Source: CANGYM01 sp044235825 (lineage in GTDB: Bacteria; Pseudomonadota; Alphaproteobacteria; JAJTHO01; CANGYM01). Taken from it: a stretch of DNA of 41,767 nt. The DNA is taken from contig JBIIHL010000010.1 of assembly GCA_044235825.1 (NCBI GenBank), positions 1-41,767 on the forward strand, read 5' to 3'. Made by a program: the position numbers and the translations under genes. The notes under the pieces are model-generated. The model was given only the letters and a program-made list of their open reading frames with translations, was not told where the DNA came from and did no database searches. Shown here one piece after another: positions 16,672-25,332 of the stretch; position 1 is the stretch's first letter, and the number at the start of each line of letters is the position of its first letter.

Positions 16672-19600
16672 TCACCCCCACCGCAAATCCAACGTACAGG
16701 GAAACGCCGGATGATGCAGGGCGGGTTTGGGGACAAAGGCCCCTGTGGTGTGGCCACTTTTTTCAAAGCGTGACAGGCGGCGGCCTTCGGCTTCGTTTTC
16801 ATTGATGGGCAGGCGTTCGTAATTGCGGCCCCCCGGGTGCATCACGTGATACGTGCATCCCCCCAACGACCGAGAATACCGCGTATCCACCACATCAAAC
16901 ACCAATGGGGTATGAATGGGGATGGTGGGGTGCAGGGACGACGCGGGGGCCCAAGCCTTGTACCGTACCCCCGCCACAAAGGTATCCATGGCCTCTGTGG
17001 CCACCAGCGGCAGGGGGTAGCGGTTGCATGTCACGATATGGCGCCCGGGGATCAGGCCGTGGGCGGCCACCTGCAGACGCTCCAGCGATGAATCCACCCC
17101 CCGCGATGTGCCCCCACCAAAGGAAGAGTCCTCCCCCATCACTGGCCAAGGCTCTAGGGCCATGCGCAGCTCCAGCCGCACATCCCCCACCTGAACGGTG
17201 CCATACAGGGGAAAACGAAAATCCAAAAACGGCAAAAACCACACCGGATCAAAGACATACCCATGGTGTTTCAATGTGCCCAAAACATCCGTAAAATCCT
17301 GCCACACACAATGGGGCAACATAAATTGATCATGCAACCGCGTACCCCACGCCACCAAGGGGGCCTGATACGGTTTATGCCAAAAAGCCGCGATACATGC
17401 GCGAATCAAAAGCGCCTGCAGCAAATTCATCTGCGGATGGGGCGTCATTTCAAAGCCGCGCATTTCCAGCAAGCCCAAACGCCCCCGCTGGCTGTCGGGG
17501 CTATAGAGTTTATCAATACAAAATTCAGATCGGTGGGTGTTGCCCGTTAAATCCACCAACAGGTTCCTCAGCATCCGGTCCAGCAACCAGTGGGGCAGGT
17601 CTCCCTCACCTTTACCTGGAATATGGGACAGGGCAATGTCCAGTTCATACAAACTGTCCAAACGGGCCTCATCCACGCGGGGGGCTTGGCTGGTGGGACC
17701 AATGAATTGCCCCGAAAACAAATACGACAACGACGGATGATTTTGCCAGAACGTCAGCAAACTTTTCAGTAAATCGGGACGACGTAAAAACGGGCTGTCC
17801 TGCGGCGTGGCCGCCCCCGTGACAATATGATTGCCCCCGCCGGTGCCCACACGCCGCCCATCCAGCAAAAATTTATCGGCAGTCAGGCGGCATTGTCTGG
17901 CCGTTTCATAAACCCCCTCGGTGATGGTTTTTAAATCATCCCAGGAATGGGCCGGTTGAATGTTCACCTCAATGACCCCAGGATCAGGGGTGACGCTAAA
18001 ATGCTGCAATCGTAAATCGGGGGGCAAGGGATATCCCTCCAGCACCACCGCCACATTTTTGGCCTCCGCCACCGCCTCCACCGCCGCTAACAGGGCCAGC
18101 GCATGCTCGGCGTAGGACAACGGCGGTAAAAACAAATGCAGCGTGCCACCCCGAACCTCAGCACACAGGGCGGTGCGGATGCTGCTGTCCCAGCGAGGGG
18201 CTTCAGACTTGGCCGGCAATAAATCCTCAAAGGAGGGCAGGGGATCCCGTTGATCCTCAGGGCTGCGCTCGGGCAAAAGTTCAACGGGGGGTTCATGGGG
18301 CAAACTGGACAGCGGCAAGCGTAACCCCACCGGTGAATCCCCCGTCAGCAACACCAAACGATCCCGACGAAACGCCCACAGCGCACTGGCCCAGCCCCCC
18401 TGCGCCATACTGTAAAACAGGGGCAGGACATAGCCCGCGGGGCTGTTATAAGTTTTTTCAAACAGACGTTGCAGACGCTTGCGCTCGGCGGCCTCAAACG
18501 GGTCATCGTGGCGAATGTCCCCATCCAGCGGCAACGTTCCCTCTTTCCACAGGGCGTAGGGGATATCTTCAAAGGCCGGCAGAATCGCGTCCCCCGACAC
18601 CCCCAAAACCTGAACCAAATCTTGCAAAAAGGCCTTGGCCATTTCAGGGGTATGCCCCTCGGACTTTTCCGGATCCGCCAAACGGGCCCTGTTTTTCCAG
18701 ATGGGCAATCCATCTTTACGGCCATAGGACGCCATGGACCATCGGGGCAAAATTTCCCCCGGGTACCATTTCCCATGGGAAAATTGTTGCACGGATCCTG
18801 CGGGACAAAGGGGCTGAAACAGGGTATAGGCCAATGCCTTTTTCTGCCCGCCCAGCGCGGCGGTTTCCCATGCGGGATGATCCCGCTCATCCAGCGATAC
18901 AAACGTGGGCTCCCCGCCCATGGTCAGGCGCACATCGCCGGCGATTAAATCCTGATCCACCGCTTGGCCCAAATCATCGATGGCCTGCCATAACAACGGG
19001 GGATAGGGTTTGCTGACGCGGTGGTCTTCGTGAATGCGTGTCACCGTCATGCTGTGATGCAACGTGCTTTCGCACGGGTCCAGAACCCCACTGATGGGGG
19101 CCGCGCTGGAGGGGTTGGGGGTGCAGCATAACGGAATATGCCCCTCGCCCGCAAACAGGCCCGATGTGGGATCCAGCCCCACCCATCCGGCCCCGGGCAG
19201 GTAAACCTCGCACCATGCATGCAGATCCGTAAAATCCTCTTTCGGCCCATCCGGCCCATCCAAAGCGGCCACATCCGCCTTCAGCTGGATCAAATAGCCA
19301 GAGGCAAAGCGGCTGGCCAGACCCAAATGCCGCAGCATCTGGCACAGCAGCCACGCCATATCGCGGCAGGATCCACTGCGTTTGTCCATGGTCTCTTCGC
19401 AGGATTGCACACCAGGTTCCAAACGAATGCCATAGGCCAGATGATGATGCACCCGTTGGTTCAGGGCCACCAGAAAATCAATGGTGGGGGTTTTGGTGCG
19501 GGGCACATCGGATAAAAAGGTCGTTAGCAGCGGCCCGCGTTCTTTGATTTCCAAATAGGGGATCAGCTCTTCGGCGGTGCTGGCATCATAAACAAAGGGA

Positions 19601-19905
19601 ATGTGCTCCGCGGTGTCTTCCAGGAAAAAATCAAAGGGATTAAACACACGAATGTCGGTGACCAGATCCACCGTAACCTGCAAAAAACGGGTGGGCTCCG
19701 GAAACACAACGCGGGCCAAGTGGTTTCCAAAAGGATCCTGCTGCCAGTTTAAAAAATGGGGCTTGGGCGTGACCTGCAAGCTATAGGATTCAACCAACGC
19801 CCGCGCATGGGCGGCCGGACGCAGCCGAATGGTCTGAGGCCCCAGCATAATCGGGCGATCATAATCATATCGGGTAACGTGGTGCAGGGCCGTCAACAAA
19901 GTCAT
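16672..19905 (-). CDS. transglutaminase-like / DUF2126 large protein
   Basis: A 1077-residue cytosolic protein. Residues about 1-105 are the bacterial transglutaminase N-terminal domain. Residues about 140-260 are the transglutaminase core with a full Cys-His-Asp triad: C180 (SGSCRDMAW), H229 (DLHAWCEVY) and D245 (GLDPTSG). From about 300 to the end is DUF2126, with TMGGEPTFVS, RRVGTGGGNHIV and GGCTYHVMHPGGRNYE. This two-domain form is common in proteobacteria, often with alpha-E and ATP-grasp partners in loci suspected of making peptide-like products; none is adjacent here. It starts 76 bases after ftsL on the same strand, so it may ride on the division-gene transcript. The start has only a weak ribosome site. 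Confidence 0.9.
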   Translation of the reverse strand: MTLLTALHHVTRYDYDRPIMLGPQTIRLRPAAHARALVESYSLQVTPKPHFLNWQQDPFGNHLARVVFPEPTRFLQVTVDLVTDIRVFNPFDFFLEDTAEHIPFVYDASTAEELIPYLEIKERGPLLTTFLSDVPRTKTPTIDFLVALNQRVHHHLAYGIRLEPGVQSCEETMDKRSGSCRDMAWLLCQMLRHLGLASRFASGYLIQLKADVAALDGPDGPKEDFTDLHAWCEVYLPGAGWVGLDPTSGLFAGEGHIPLCCTPNPSSAAPISGVLDPCESTLHHSMTVTRIHEDHRVSKPYPPLLWQAIDDLGQAVDQDLIAGDVRLTMGGEPTFVSLDERDHPAWETAALGGQKKALAYTLFQPLCPAGSVQQFSHGKWYPGEILPRWSMASYGRKDGLPIWKNRARLADPEKSEGHTPEMAKAFLQDLVQVLGVSGDAILPAFEDIPYALWKEGTLPLDGDIRHDDPFEAAERKRLQRLFEKTYNSPAGYVLPLFYSMAQGGWASALWAFRRDRLVLLTGDSPVGLRLPLSSLPHEPPVELLPERSPEDQRDPLPSFEDLLPAKSEAPRWDSSIRTALCAEVRGGTLHLFLPPLSYAEHALALLAAVEAVAEAKNVAVVLEGYPLPPDLRLQHFSVTPDPGVIEVNIQPAHSWDDLKTITEGVYETARQCRLTADKFLLDGRRVGTGGGNHIVTGAATPQDSPFLRRPDLLKSLLTFWQNHPSLSYLFSGQFIGPTSQAPRVDEARLDSLYELDIALSHIPGKGEGDLPHWLLDRMLRNLLVDLTGNTHRSEFCIDKLYSPDSQRGRLGLLEMRGFEMTPHPQMNLLQALLIRACIAAFWHKPYQAPLVAWGTRLHDQFMLPHCVWQDFTDVLGTLKHHGYVFDPVWFLPFLDFRFPLYGTVQVGDVRLELRMALEPWPVMGEDSSFGGGTSRGVDSSLERLQVAAHGLIPGRHIVTCNRYPLPLVATEAMDTFVAGVRYKAWAPASSLHPTIPIHTPLVFDVVDTRYSRSLGGCTYHVMHPGGRNYERLPINENEAEGRRLSRFEKSGHTTGAFVPKPALHHPAFPCTLDLRWG

Positions 19906-19981
19906 ACGCCACCATAGCGAAGGGAGGGGCAGGCGGCAAGGGGAAGGTTGGGATGCATCAAACCGACAACGCCATCAAAAA

Positions 19982-20338
19982 TCAAGGCATATCCCCGCCC
20001 GAGAAGGAGGCGCTGCCTCTGAAAGAATCCCGCGACGCCAGCAAGGTCGGCGCAGAACGTTGCTGTGTGGCCACAGGCAGCCACGCCGTCATCTGTTGAC
20101 CCACAACGGGTTTCATATCGGGAAAATACAGCTGCTGCAGGCTGCTCAGGCGCTCGGGTCTGGTCAGATAGGCCATTTCTGCTTTTAAAACATGCAGATT
20201 TTCCTGACGTTGGGCAATCTGGCTGTCCAGATCCGCAATCTGATCCTGCATATCTTTGACGTTTAATTTCAACGTGTAAAGGCCCAGCATGGCAAACACA
20301 AGAAGCCCCCAAGAGAAAACGCGCAGCCAAGAGATCAT
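19982..20338 (-). CDS. ftsL: cell division protein FtsL
   Basis: A 118-residue bitopic protein: a short N-terminus, a membrane helix (about 5-24), then a coiled coil (about 27-62, NVKDMQDQIADLDSQIAQRQ) and the alphaproteobacterial FtsL/FtsB-type ending YLTRPERLSSLQQLYFPD. FtsL joins FtsB and FtsQ to activate septal wall synthesis. The position right after rsmH (15 bases) confirms the assignment despite low conservation in the family. The expected next gene, ftsI, is missing. Confidence 0.88.
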   Translation of the reverse strand: MISWLRVFSWGLLVFAMLGLYTLKLNVKDMQDQIADLDSQIAQRQENLHVLKAEMAYLTRPERLSSLQQLYFPDMKPVVGQQMTAWLPVATQQRSAPTLLASRDSFRGSASFSGGDMP

Positions 20339-20353
20339 AAAACCATCCTTTTT

Positions 20354-21283
20354 TTATTGTGCTTGCATTACAGGTGATAAACGCTCCAAAGCCCGCAATT
20401 TTGCGGATCTGGCCCGTGGATTTTTTGACACTTCGTCATCGCTGGGCGTGATGGCCCGCGGTGTCAGGACCTTGGCCGCCAAAGAGACCACGGGGGAAAA
20501 CAGGGCCGGATCATGGCGGTTGGTGGCGGGCGCTTTGCCATGCTGCGCAAAAAAGGTCTTCACAATCCGGTCTTCCAGGGAATGAAACGTCACCACCACC
20601 AACCGCCCGCCGGCTTTCAGTAGGGTATAGGCCACATCCAGCGCCTCTTCCAAACGCTCTAATTCTTGATTCACATACAGGCGCAGAGCCTGAAAAACAC
20701 GGGTTGCCGGATGGGTGCGGGTGGGCACGGGGCACAGGGCGGCGATGCATTCCGCCAGCTGGGTTGTGGTGACAAAGGGGGTCAGGGTCCGCTTTTTCAC
20801 AATCTCACGGGCAAAGGCTTTGGCCCGAGGTTCCTCGCCCAAGGTGCGAAACACGTGGGTCAGCTCGGCGGGGGACATACTGTTGACAACGTCGGCGGCG
20901 GATATCCCCTCGGTGGGATTCATGCGCATATCCAGGGGGCCCTCGCGCATAAAGGAAAAGCCACGTTCGGCCTGATCCACTTGCATGCTGGATATGCCCA
21001 AATCAAAAACGATGCCATCAATGGCGCCCTTAAACCCCTGTAAGGTTTGACCCATGGCGCTGTAACATTCAGAATGCATCCTCATGTTGGGATAGGAGGC
21101 TTGCAGCGATTCTGCCACCGGCACAACAAAGGGATCCCGATCAAAGGCATCCAAACGCAAAACCCCCGATTTCAAAATGGCGCGGCTGTACCCCCCCGCC
21201 CCGAATGTCGCATCCACATAATGTCCGGTTGGCTTGGGATCCAAATGCGCCATCACCTCAGTCAACATTACGGGGATATGCAT
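20354..21283 (-). CDS. rsmH: 16S rRNA (cytosine-1402-N4)-methyltransferase
   Basis: A SAM-dependent methyltransferase of 309 residues modifying C1402 of 16S rRNA. It begins with the family motif HIPVMLTEV; the SAM-binding loop is DATFGAGGYSRAIL, followed by DLGISSMQVDQAERGFSF and the C-terminal VVTFHSLEDRIVK. The ATG at 21283 is preferred over an upstream in-frame start at 21373, which would overlap mraZ and adds non-conserved residues. Only two bases separate it from the mraZ stop, so translation is probably coupled. Confidence 0.96.
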   Translation of the reverse strand: MHIPVMLTEVMAHLDPKPTGHYVDATFGAGGYSRAILKSGVLRLDAFDRDPFVVPVAESLQASYPNMRMHSECYSAMGQTLQGFKGAIDGIVFDLGISSMQVDQAERGFSFMREGPLDMRMNPTEGISAADVVNSMSPAELTHVFRTLGEEPRAKAFAREIVKKRTLTPFVTTTQLAECIAALCPVPTRTHPATRVFQALRLYVNQELERLEEALDVAYTLLKAGGRLVVVTFHSLEDRIVKTFFAQHGKAPATNRHDPALFSPVVSLAAKVLTPRAITPSDDEVSKNPRARSAKLRALERLSPVMQAQ

Positions 21284-21285
21284 GA

Positions 21286-21732
21286 TTAATCCCCGCGGCG
21301 CAGCGATAGGTTTTGGCTTTTGGCGCGGGCGCGGGCGTCGGCCTGATGCGTGGCAAAGGCCTCCGGCGACCACAACTGAAACATACGCCCTTTGCCCACA
21401 AAGGCCACGGATTCGGATAAACCCGCATGATCCCGCAAATCATCGGTCAGGGTGATGCGCCCCTCTGGATCAAAGGCCAGCGGTACGGCATCGGCAAAAA
21501 TGCTGTCCGTTAGGGCATCCCGTTCATCGGAAAACAGGGGCAAATGGTCCACTTGGGCGCACATGGCCTCCATCTGGTCCATGCCACAGCCCTCCAGGGC
21601 CGAATGTTTATAGGAACGAAACAAAACCACCCCCTGAAACGATGTGCCGGAAATCGACGCGCGAAAAGGGGAAGGCACGGACACGCGCCCTTTTTTATCA
21701 ACTTTATTGATAAACGTTGATAAAAACAGCAT
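21286..21732 (-). CDS. mraZ: transcriptional regulator MraZ
   Basis: A 148-residue AbrB-fold DNA-binding protein with two SpoVT-like repeats: the first with FINKVDKKGRVSVPSPFR, the second with FDPEGRITLTDDLRDHAG followed by VAFVGKGRMFQLWSPEAF. MraZ represses the division/cell-wall cluster from its own promoter. ATG 21732 is chosen over TTG 21741, matching the usual short N-terminus. A four-copy TGGGN operator lies upstream. It is the first gene of mraZ-rsmH-ftsL. Confidence 0.96.
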   Translation of the reverse strand: MLFLSTFINKVDKKGRVSVPSPFRASISGTSFQGVVLFRSYKHSALEGCGMDQMEAMCAQVDHLPLFSDERDALTDSIFADAVPLAFDPEGRITLTDDLRDHAGLSESVAFVGKGRMFQLWSPEAFATHQADARARAKSQNLSLRRGD

Positions 21733-21838
21733 AAAACCCAAAATTAAGACCCGCTTTTTTTAAAAAGACACGCGCCCTATCCCAAGGACAAGACGCGCAG
21801 TTGAAAAAGCAGAGTATCGTTATTGTTGTGGACCATGA

Positions 21839-21873
21839 TGGGATAGCATGGGATAATATGGGTGTCAATGGGA
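21839..21873. promoter_or_regulatory. MraZ operator: four TGGGN boxes at exact 10-bp spacing
   Basis: TGGGA (21839), TGGGA (21849), TGGGT (21859) and TGGGA (21869), each separated by 5 bases, match the known MraZ-binding pattern TGGGN-N5. A degenerate fifth box, TGGAC, lies at 21829 in phase. The boxes are read on the + strand, opposite to mraZ, and overlap the predicted mraZ promoter, the arrangement expected for autorepression. Confidence 0.85.
21840..21868 (-). promoter_or_regulatory. predicted promoter of mraZ-rsmH-ftsL
   Basis: On the minus strand a perfect TTGACA (21868 down to 21863) is followed after 17 bases by TATCCC (21845 down to 21840). The -35 box falls between operator boxes and the -10 overlaps one of them. 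The leader to mraZ would be about 100 bases. Confidence 0.55.
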
Positions 21874-22015
21874 AAATTGAGTCCATAGAGAAGAAAAAAT
21901 AGGACCCGCACGATAAATCCCTCAGCGCCCTTCCCCTTAGGGGGAAAGGGTTGGAATTCATAGAGAGCAGAGAACAAGAAATAAATCCCCACTGCCATGG
22001 GGGGCGCGGGGACGC

Positions 22016-23773
22016 TCAGGGCGCTTTGATATCCTCAATAATCACCTGAACGCTGGGTGTGTGACCCCAGGTATCTTTTTTCAGGGTGCCTGCCACCGAA
22101 AGCCGTTTTCCGCGATGGTTTAACAGGGTCTGACCCATGGGATGATCGGCGCAGCGAAAGGCAATGGCCTTGGTTGACCATGATCGATCAGGGTCTTTCA
22201 GTTGGCATCGCACGTGCGCCCCCCCCACAACATCCGCAAAGGACACCACCACATTGGGGAAGGCAAAACGCGGCTGTGGATTCCCCACACCAAAGGGGGA
22301 AAGACGTTCAATCTGATCCACCAAGCCGATATTCGCCGCCGTCAGGGGCAGGGACAAATCCAAATCCAGCAGGGGGCGGATGTTCTCCCGCGCAACCACA
22401 TCACCGATGCGGGATTCAAAAAAGGCCTCGGCCTGCGGCATAGCGTTTTCTTCCACGCTAAACCCCCCCGCCATGGCGTGGCCGCCGCCGGCCAGCAGAA
22501 TGCCCTCTTGCCGCGCCGCCAAAATCATTTGCCCCAGATGCACCCCCCGAATGGACCGACAGGATGCCTTGGCCCCGCCTTTGCCATCCCCCGCCAGAAC
22601 GATGGCGGGTTTGTGGTAGCGATCTTTCAAACGGCTGGCCACAATCCCAATGACCCCCGGATGCCAAGTGGGGCCGTAAACCCAAATCAGGCTGCCCGTG
22701 CTGCCCTCGGCCTGACGAATGGCTTGATCCAGAATGTCAGCCTCGATGGCTTTGCGTTCGCTGTTGTGCAGGGCCAGGGCTTGGGCGTACAGCAAGGCCT
22801 CCTGCGCATCGTCACAGCTCAGCAGTTTGGATCCCATATCCGACTGCCCCACACGCCCACCGGCGTTGATGTGGGGGCCCAAAATAAAGCCCAGATGATA
22901 GGGGCTGGGGGCTTCATCCAAACGCGCCACATCCGACAGGACCTTCAGCCCTGTGTTCATGCGCCGCCCCAAAATTTTTAATCCCTGTGCCACAAAGGCG
23001 CGGTTGATTCCATGCAGCGGCACCACATCACACACCGTGCCCAGCGCCACAATATCCAGCAGCAGCAGCAAATTGGGCTCGGGCTGGGTTTCAAAAAACC
23101 CTTGCTGTTTCAGGGTTTGATTCAGCGCCACCAAAAACAAAAACGTCACTCCCACCGCCGCCAGATGGCCGCAGGGGCTGGTTTCATCCAGACGGTTGGG
23201 ATTCACCACAGCCACCGCCGGCGGCAAAGCGCTTTCCCCCACGTGGTGATCAATAACCACAACATCCAGCCCCAAATCCCGCGCATAGCCCAGTGCATCA
23301 TGGGCCACAATGCCGCAGTCCACCGTTATAACCAGTTTGACCCCCCGTGCCTTCAATGTATCGAACGCCCCGCGGTTGGGCCCATACCCTTCGGCCATGC
23401 GGTCAGGAATGTAAACGATCAACGATCGCCCCAGCATAGCCATATACCGTTTCAACAACGCCGAAGACGTGGCCCCATCCACATCATAATCCCCAAAAAC
23501 GGCGATGGATTCCCCGCTCTTTAGGGCCGCCACCATCCGGTCTACGGCGCGGTCCATATCCATCAGGTGAAAGGGATCGGGCAGCAGCTCTTTCAGCCGC
23601 GGATTCAAAAAAACCTCCGCCGTGTCCAGCGCAATGCCCCGAATGGCCAGCAATTTCCCCACAACCTCGTGAACCCCATGCCGCTGGGCCAACGCCAAGG
23701 CCGTGCGATCCGAAAACGGCTTAAACGACCACAGTCGGCCCGTCAACGACAGGGTTTCATCCAAAAGATCCAT
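22016..23773 (-). CDS. recJ: single-stranded-DNA-specific 5'-3' exonuclease RecJ
   Basis: A DHH-family nuclease acting in recombination and mismatch repair, 585 residues (normal size). Manganese motifs are visible in order: GDYDVDG (94-100), DCGI (152-155) and DHH (175-177). The DHHA1 domain follows with GGGHAMAGGFSV, then a C-terminal OB-like region. GGGGAA before ATG 23773 is the ribosome site. It is divergent from the MoeB-like gene across a 458-base spacer filled by a large palindromic repeat. Confidence 0.96.
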   Translation of the reverse strand: MDLLDETLSLTGRLWSFKPFSDRTALALAQRHGVHEVVGKLLAIRGIALDTAEVFLNPRLKELLPDPFHLMDMDRAVDRMVAALKSGESIAVFGDYDVDGATSSALLKRYMAMLGRSLIVYIPDRMAEGYGPNRGAFDTLKARGVKLVITVDCGIVAHDALGYARDLGLDVVVIDHHVGESALPPAVAVVNPNRLDETSPCGHLAAVGVTFLFLVALNQTLKQQGFFETQPEPNLLLLLDIVALGTVCDVVPLHGINRAFVAQGLKILGRRMNTGLKVLSDVARLDEAPSPYHLGFILGPHINAGGRVGQSDMGSKLLSCDDAQEALLYAQALALHNSERKAIEADILDQAIRQAEGSTGSLIWVYGPTWHPGVIGIVASRLKDRYHKPAIVLAGDGKGGAKASCRSIRGVHLGQMILAARQEGILLAGGGHAMAGGFSVEENAMPQAEAFFESRIGDVVARENIRPLLDLDLSLPLTAANIGLVDQIERLSPFGVGNPQPRFAFPNVVVSFADVVGGAHVRCQLKDPDRSWSTKAIAFRCADHPMGQTLLNHRGKRLSVAGTLKKDTWGHTPSVQVIIEDIKAP

Positions 23774-23856
23774 AGAACGTTCCCCAAAAGAAAGGTATCA
23801 TAGCAAAGTTTACAGGAAGGAACAGGGGGGATGAGGGGTGTTTGGTTTTAAAAAAA

Positions 23857-24192
23857 GGGTGAAAAGGCGGGGTTGGGGCAGCAGGATTTGTCTTGTGGGT
23901 CAAGGGCGAGACCCGAAAAAAGTGGCCGAAGGCCAAGCCCCGTAGGGGCGGCTTTTTTTGGGCGAGGCGAAGCGTACCCTTGAGGCGCAAGGCAAATTCT
24001 GCTGGGTGGGAGCCTTTTCTTCGGGGGAGAGCGCGGCTCCCACCCACACACTTTATCTTTGGGCCTCAAGGGGTCCGCTGCGCTGAGACGAGAAAAATCA
24101 TCCTCGCACGCCGCTTTTTCAAGCGTCGCGCTGCGGTATTTTTCCCGCCTCACCCCTTGACCCCCAAAGAAAAGTGTCCCGCCCCGCCGCGC
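23857..24192. repeat. ~330 bp intergenic palindromic element, copy 1
   Basis: Fills most of the recJ/MoeB-like spacer. Left and right halves are imperfect inverted copies sharing, from outside in: a GGCGGGG-rich end, GGTCAAGGG, a GAAAAAA-type run, a variable middle, GCGAAGCG or GCGCAGCG, ACCCTTGAGG, and at the centre an 11-bp perfect hairpin (GGGTGGGAGCC 24004-24014 with GGCTCCCACCC 24035-24045). The variable parts hold further small hairpins (GGCCGAAGGCC; GCCCCGTAGGGGC). The whole unit recurs in reverse orientation at 39304-39630. No coding capacity was recognised. It could be a mobile repeat or a structured RNA. Confidence 0.85.
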
Positions 24193-24231
24193 TTTATGAT
24201 CGTTGATGCAAAGATAAAGAAAGGAACACAA

Positions 24232-25332
24232 ATGACCAACCGCTACGCACGCCAAACCGTGTTGCCGGAATTGGGGGCTGATGGGCAGGACCGGCTGAAT
24301 CAGGCCTCGGTGCTGTGCGTGGGGGCGGGGGGCCTGGGCTCGCCGGCGTTGCTGTATTTGGCGGCTGCGGGCATTGGCCGCATCGGGATTGTGGATCATG
24401 ACAGGGTGGAGATCAGCAATTTACAGCGGCAGATTCTCTTTACCGAGGCGGATATGGCCAAAAACAAAGCCGAAACAGCGGCCCAAAAACTCTCCGACCT
24501 CAACAGCCATACCCGCGTGGATGCCTATCCTGTGCGCCTGACGGCGGCCAACGCGTTGTCGTTGATGGCAGAGTATGACGTGATTCTGGATGGCACGGAT
24601 ACGGTGGCCAGCAAATTTTTGCTCAACGATGCCTGCGTGCGCCTTGGCAAGCCCTTGGTTCATGCCTCCATCTTGGGGTTTCAGGCGCAGGTGTCTGTGT
24701 TTTGGGGACGTCATGGCCCCTGCTATCGCTGCCTTTACCCCCACCCCCCCAAAGGGTATGTTGCCAACTGCGCCGAAGCCGGCGTCATAGGGGCCATGGC
24801 GGGCATGGTGGGTGCTGTGCAGGGGCTGGAGGCTTTAAAAATGGCCCTCGGGTTGGCGTGGTGTCACAGCCACGGTCTGGACCCCCTGCTGGGGCGGGTG
24901 TGGTTGCTGGATGCCCGCAGCATGAACAGCCGTCTATTGACACTCACCAAAACCCCCTCTTGCCCCGTGTGTGCGGCGGATACAGCGTCCATTGTTTTGG
25001 ACGATGGACATGATGCAGTCTGCCAGAGTCGTGACGTTCAGGGCATTGCTGCGGATGATGCGCAGCACTGTTCCCCAGATACCGTGTTTTTGGATGTCAG
25101 GGAAGATGCCGAATGGCGGGGTGGTCACATTCTGGGGGCCCGTCACCTGCCGCTGGGGCGGTTGCTGGCCGAGGGGGAGGGTCTGGACGATTTGCCCCTG
25201 AATGCCCCCATCGTGGTGTATTGCCAGCATGGTATCCGCAGCCTAACCGGTGCCAGCCATTTGCAGCGTCTGGGGTATACCAACGTTTCCCATCTAGAGG
25301 GTGGATTTGTGCGCTGGCCCCAAAGCGCCTAA
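24232..25332 (+). CDS. MoeB/ThiF-type adenylyltransferase fused to a rhodanese domain
   Basis: 366 residues from ATG 24232, which follows AAAGGAA; longer in-frame starts run into the palindromic repeat and are rejected. The E1-like domain (about 1-245) has the nucleotide loop GAGGLGSPALLYLAAAGIG (32-50), DHDRVEISNLQRQ, two zinc CxxC pairs (C164/C167 and C244/C247) and the segment NCAEAGVIGAMAG. The C-terminal rhodanese domain (about 265-366) carries the persulfide cysteine C331 in VYCQHGIRS. Such fusions adenylate the GG-tail of MoaD or ThiS and deliver sulfur, serving molybdopterin or thiamine synthesis. A thiS gene lies 3.4 kb away. The stop overlaps that of mutT by 3 bases. Confidence 0.92.
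   Translation: MTNRYARQTVLPELGADGQDRLNQASVLCVGAGGLGSPALLYLAAAGIGRIGIVDHDRVEISNLQRQILFTEADMAKNKAETAAQKLSDLNSHTRVDAYPVRLTAANALSLMAEYDVILDGTDTVASKFLLNDACVRLGKPLVHASILGFQAQVSVFWGRHGPCYRCLYPHPPKGYVANCAEAGVIGAMAGMVGAVQGLEALKMALGLAWCHSHGLDPLLGRVWLLDARSMNSRLLTLTKTPSCPVCAADTASIVLDDGHDAVCQSRDVQGIAADDAQHCSPDTVFLDVREDAEWRGGHILGARHLPLGRLLAEGEGLDDLPLNAPIVVYCQHGIRSLTGASHLQRLGYTNVSHLEGGFVRWPQSA

Noticed and set aside
21733..21961. Short frames between mraZ and recJ
   Set aside because: This spacer is explained by the mraZ promoter and operator; the frames lack ribosome sites and conserved sequence.
23893..24231. N-terminal extension of the MoeB-rhodanese protein by 113 codons
   Set aside because: The extension is translated palindromic repeat sequence; a good ribosome site sits before ATG 24232 and MoeB homology starts there.
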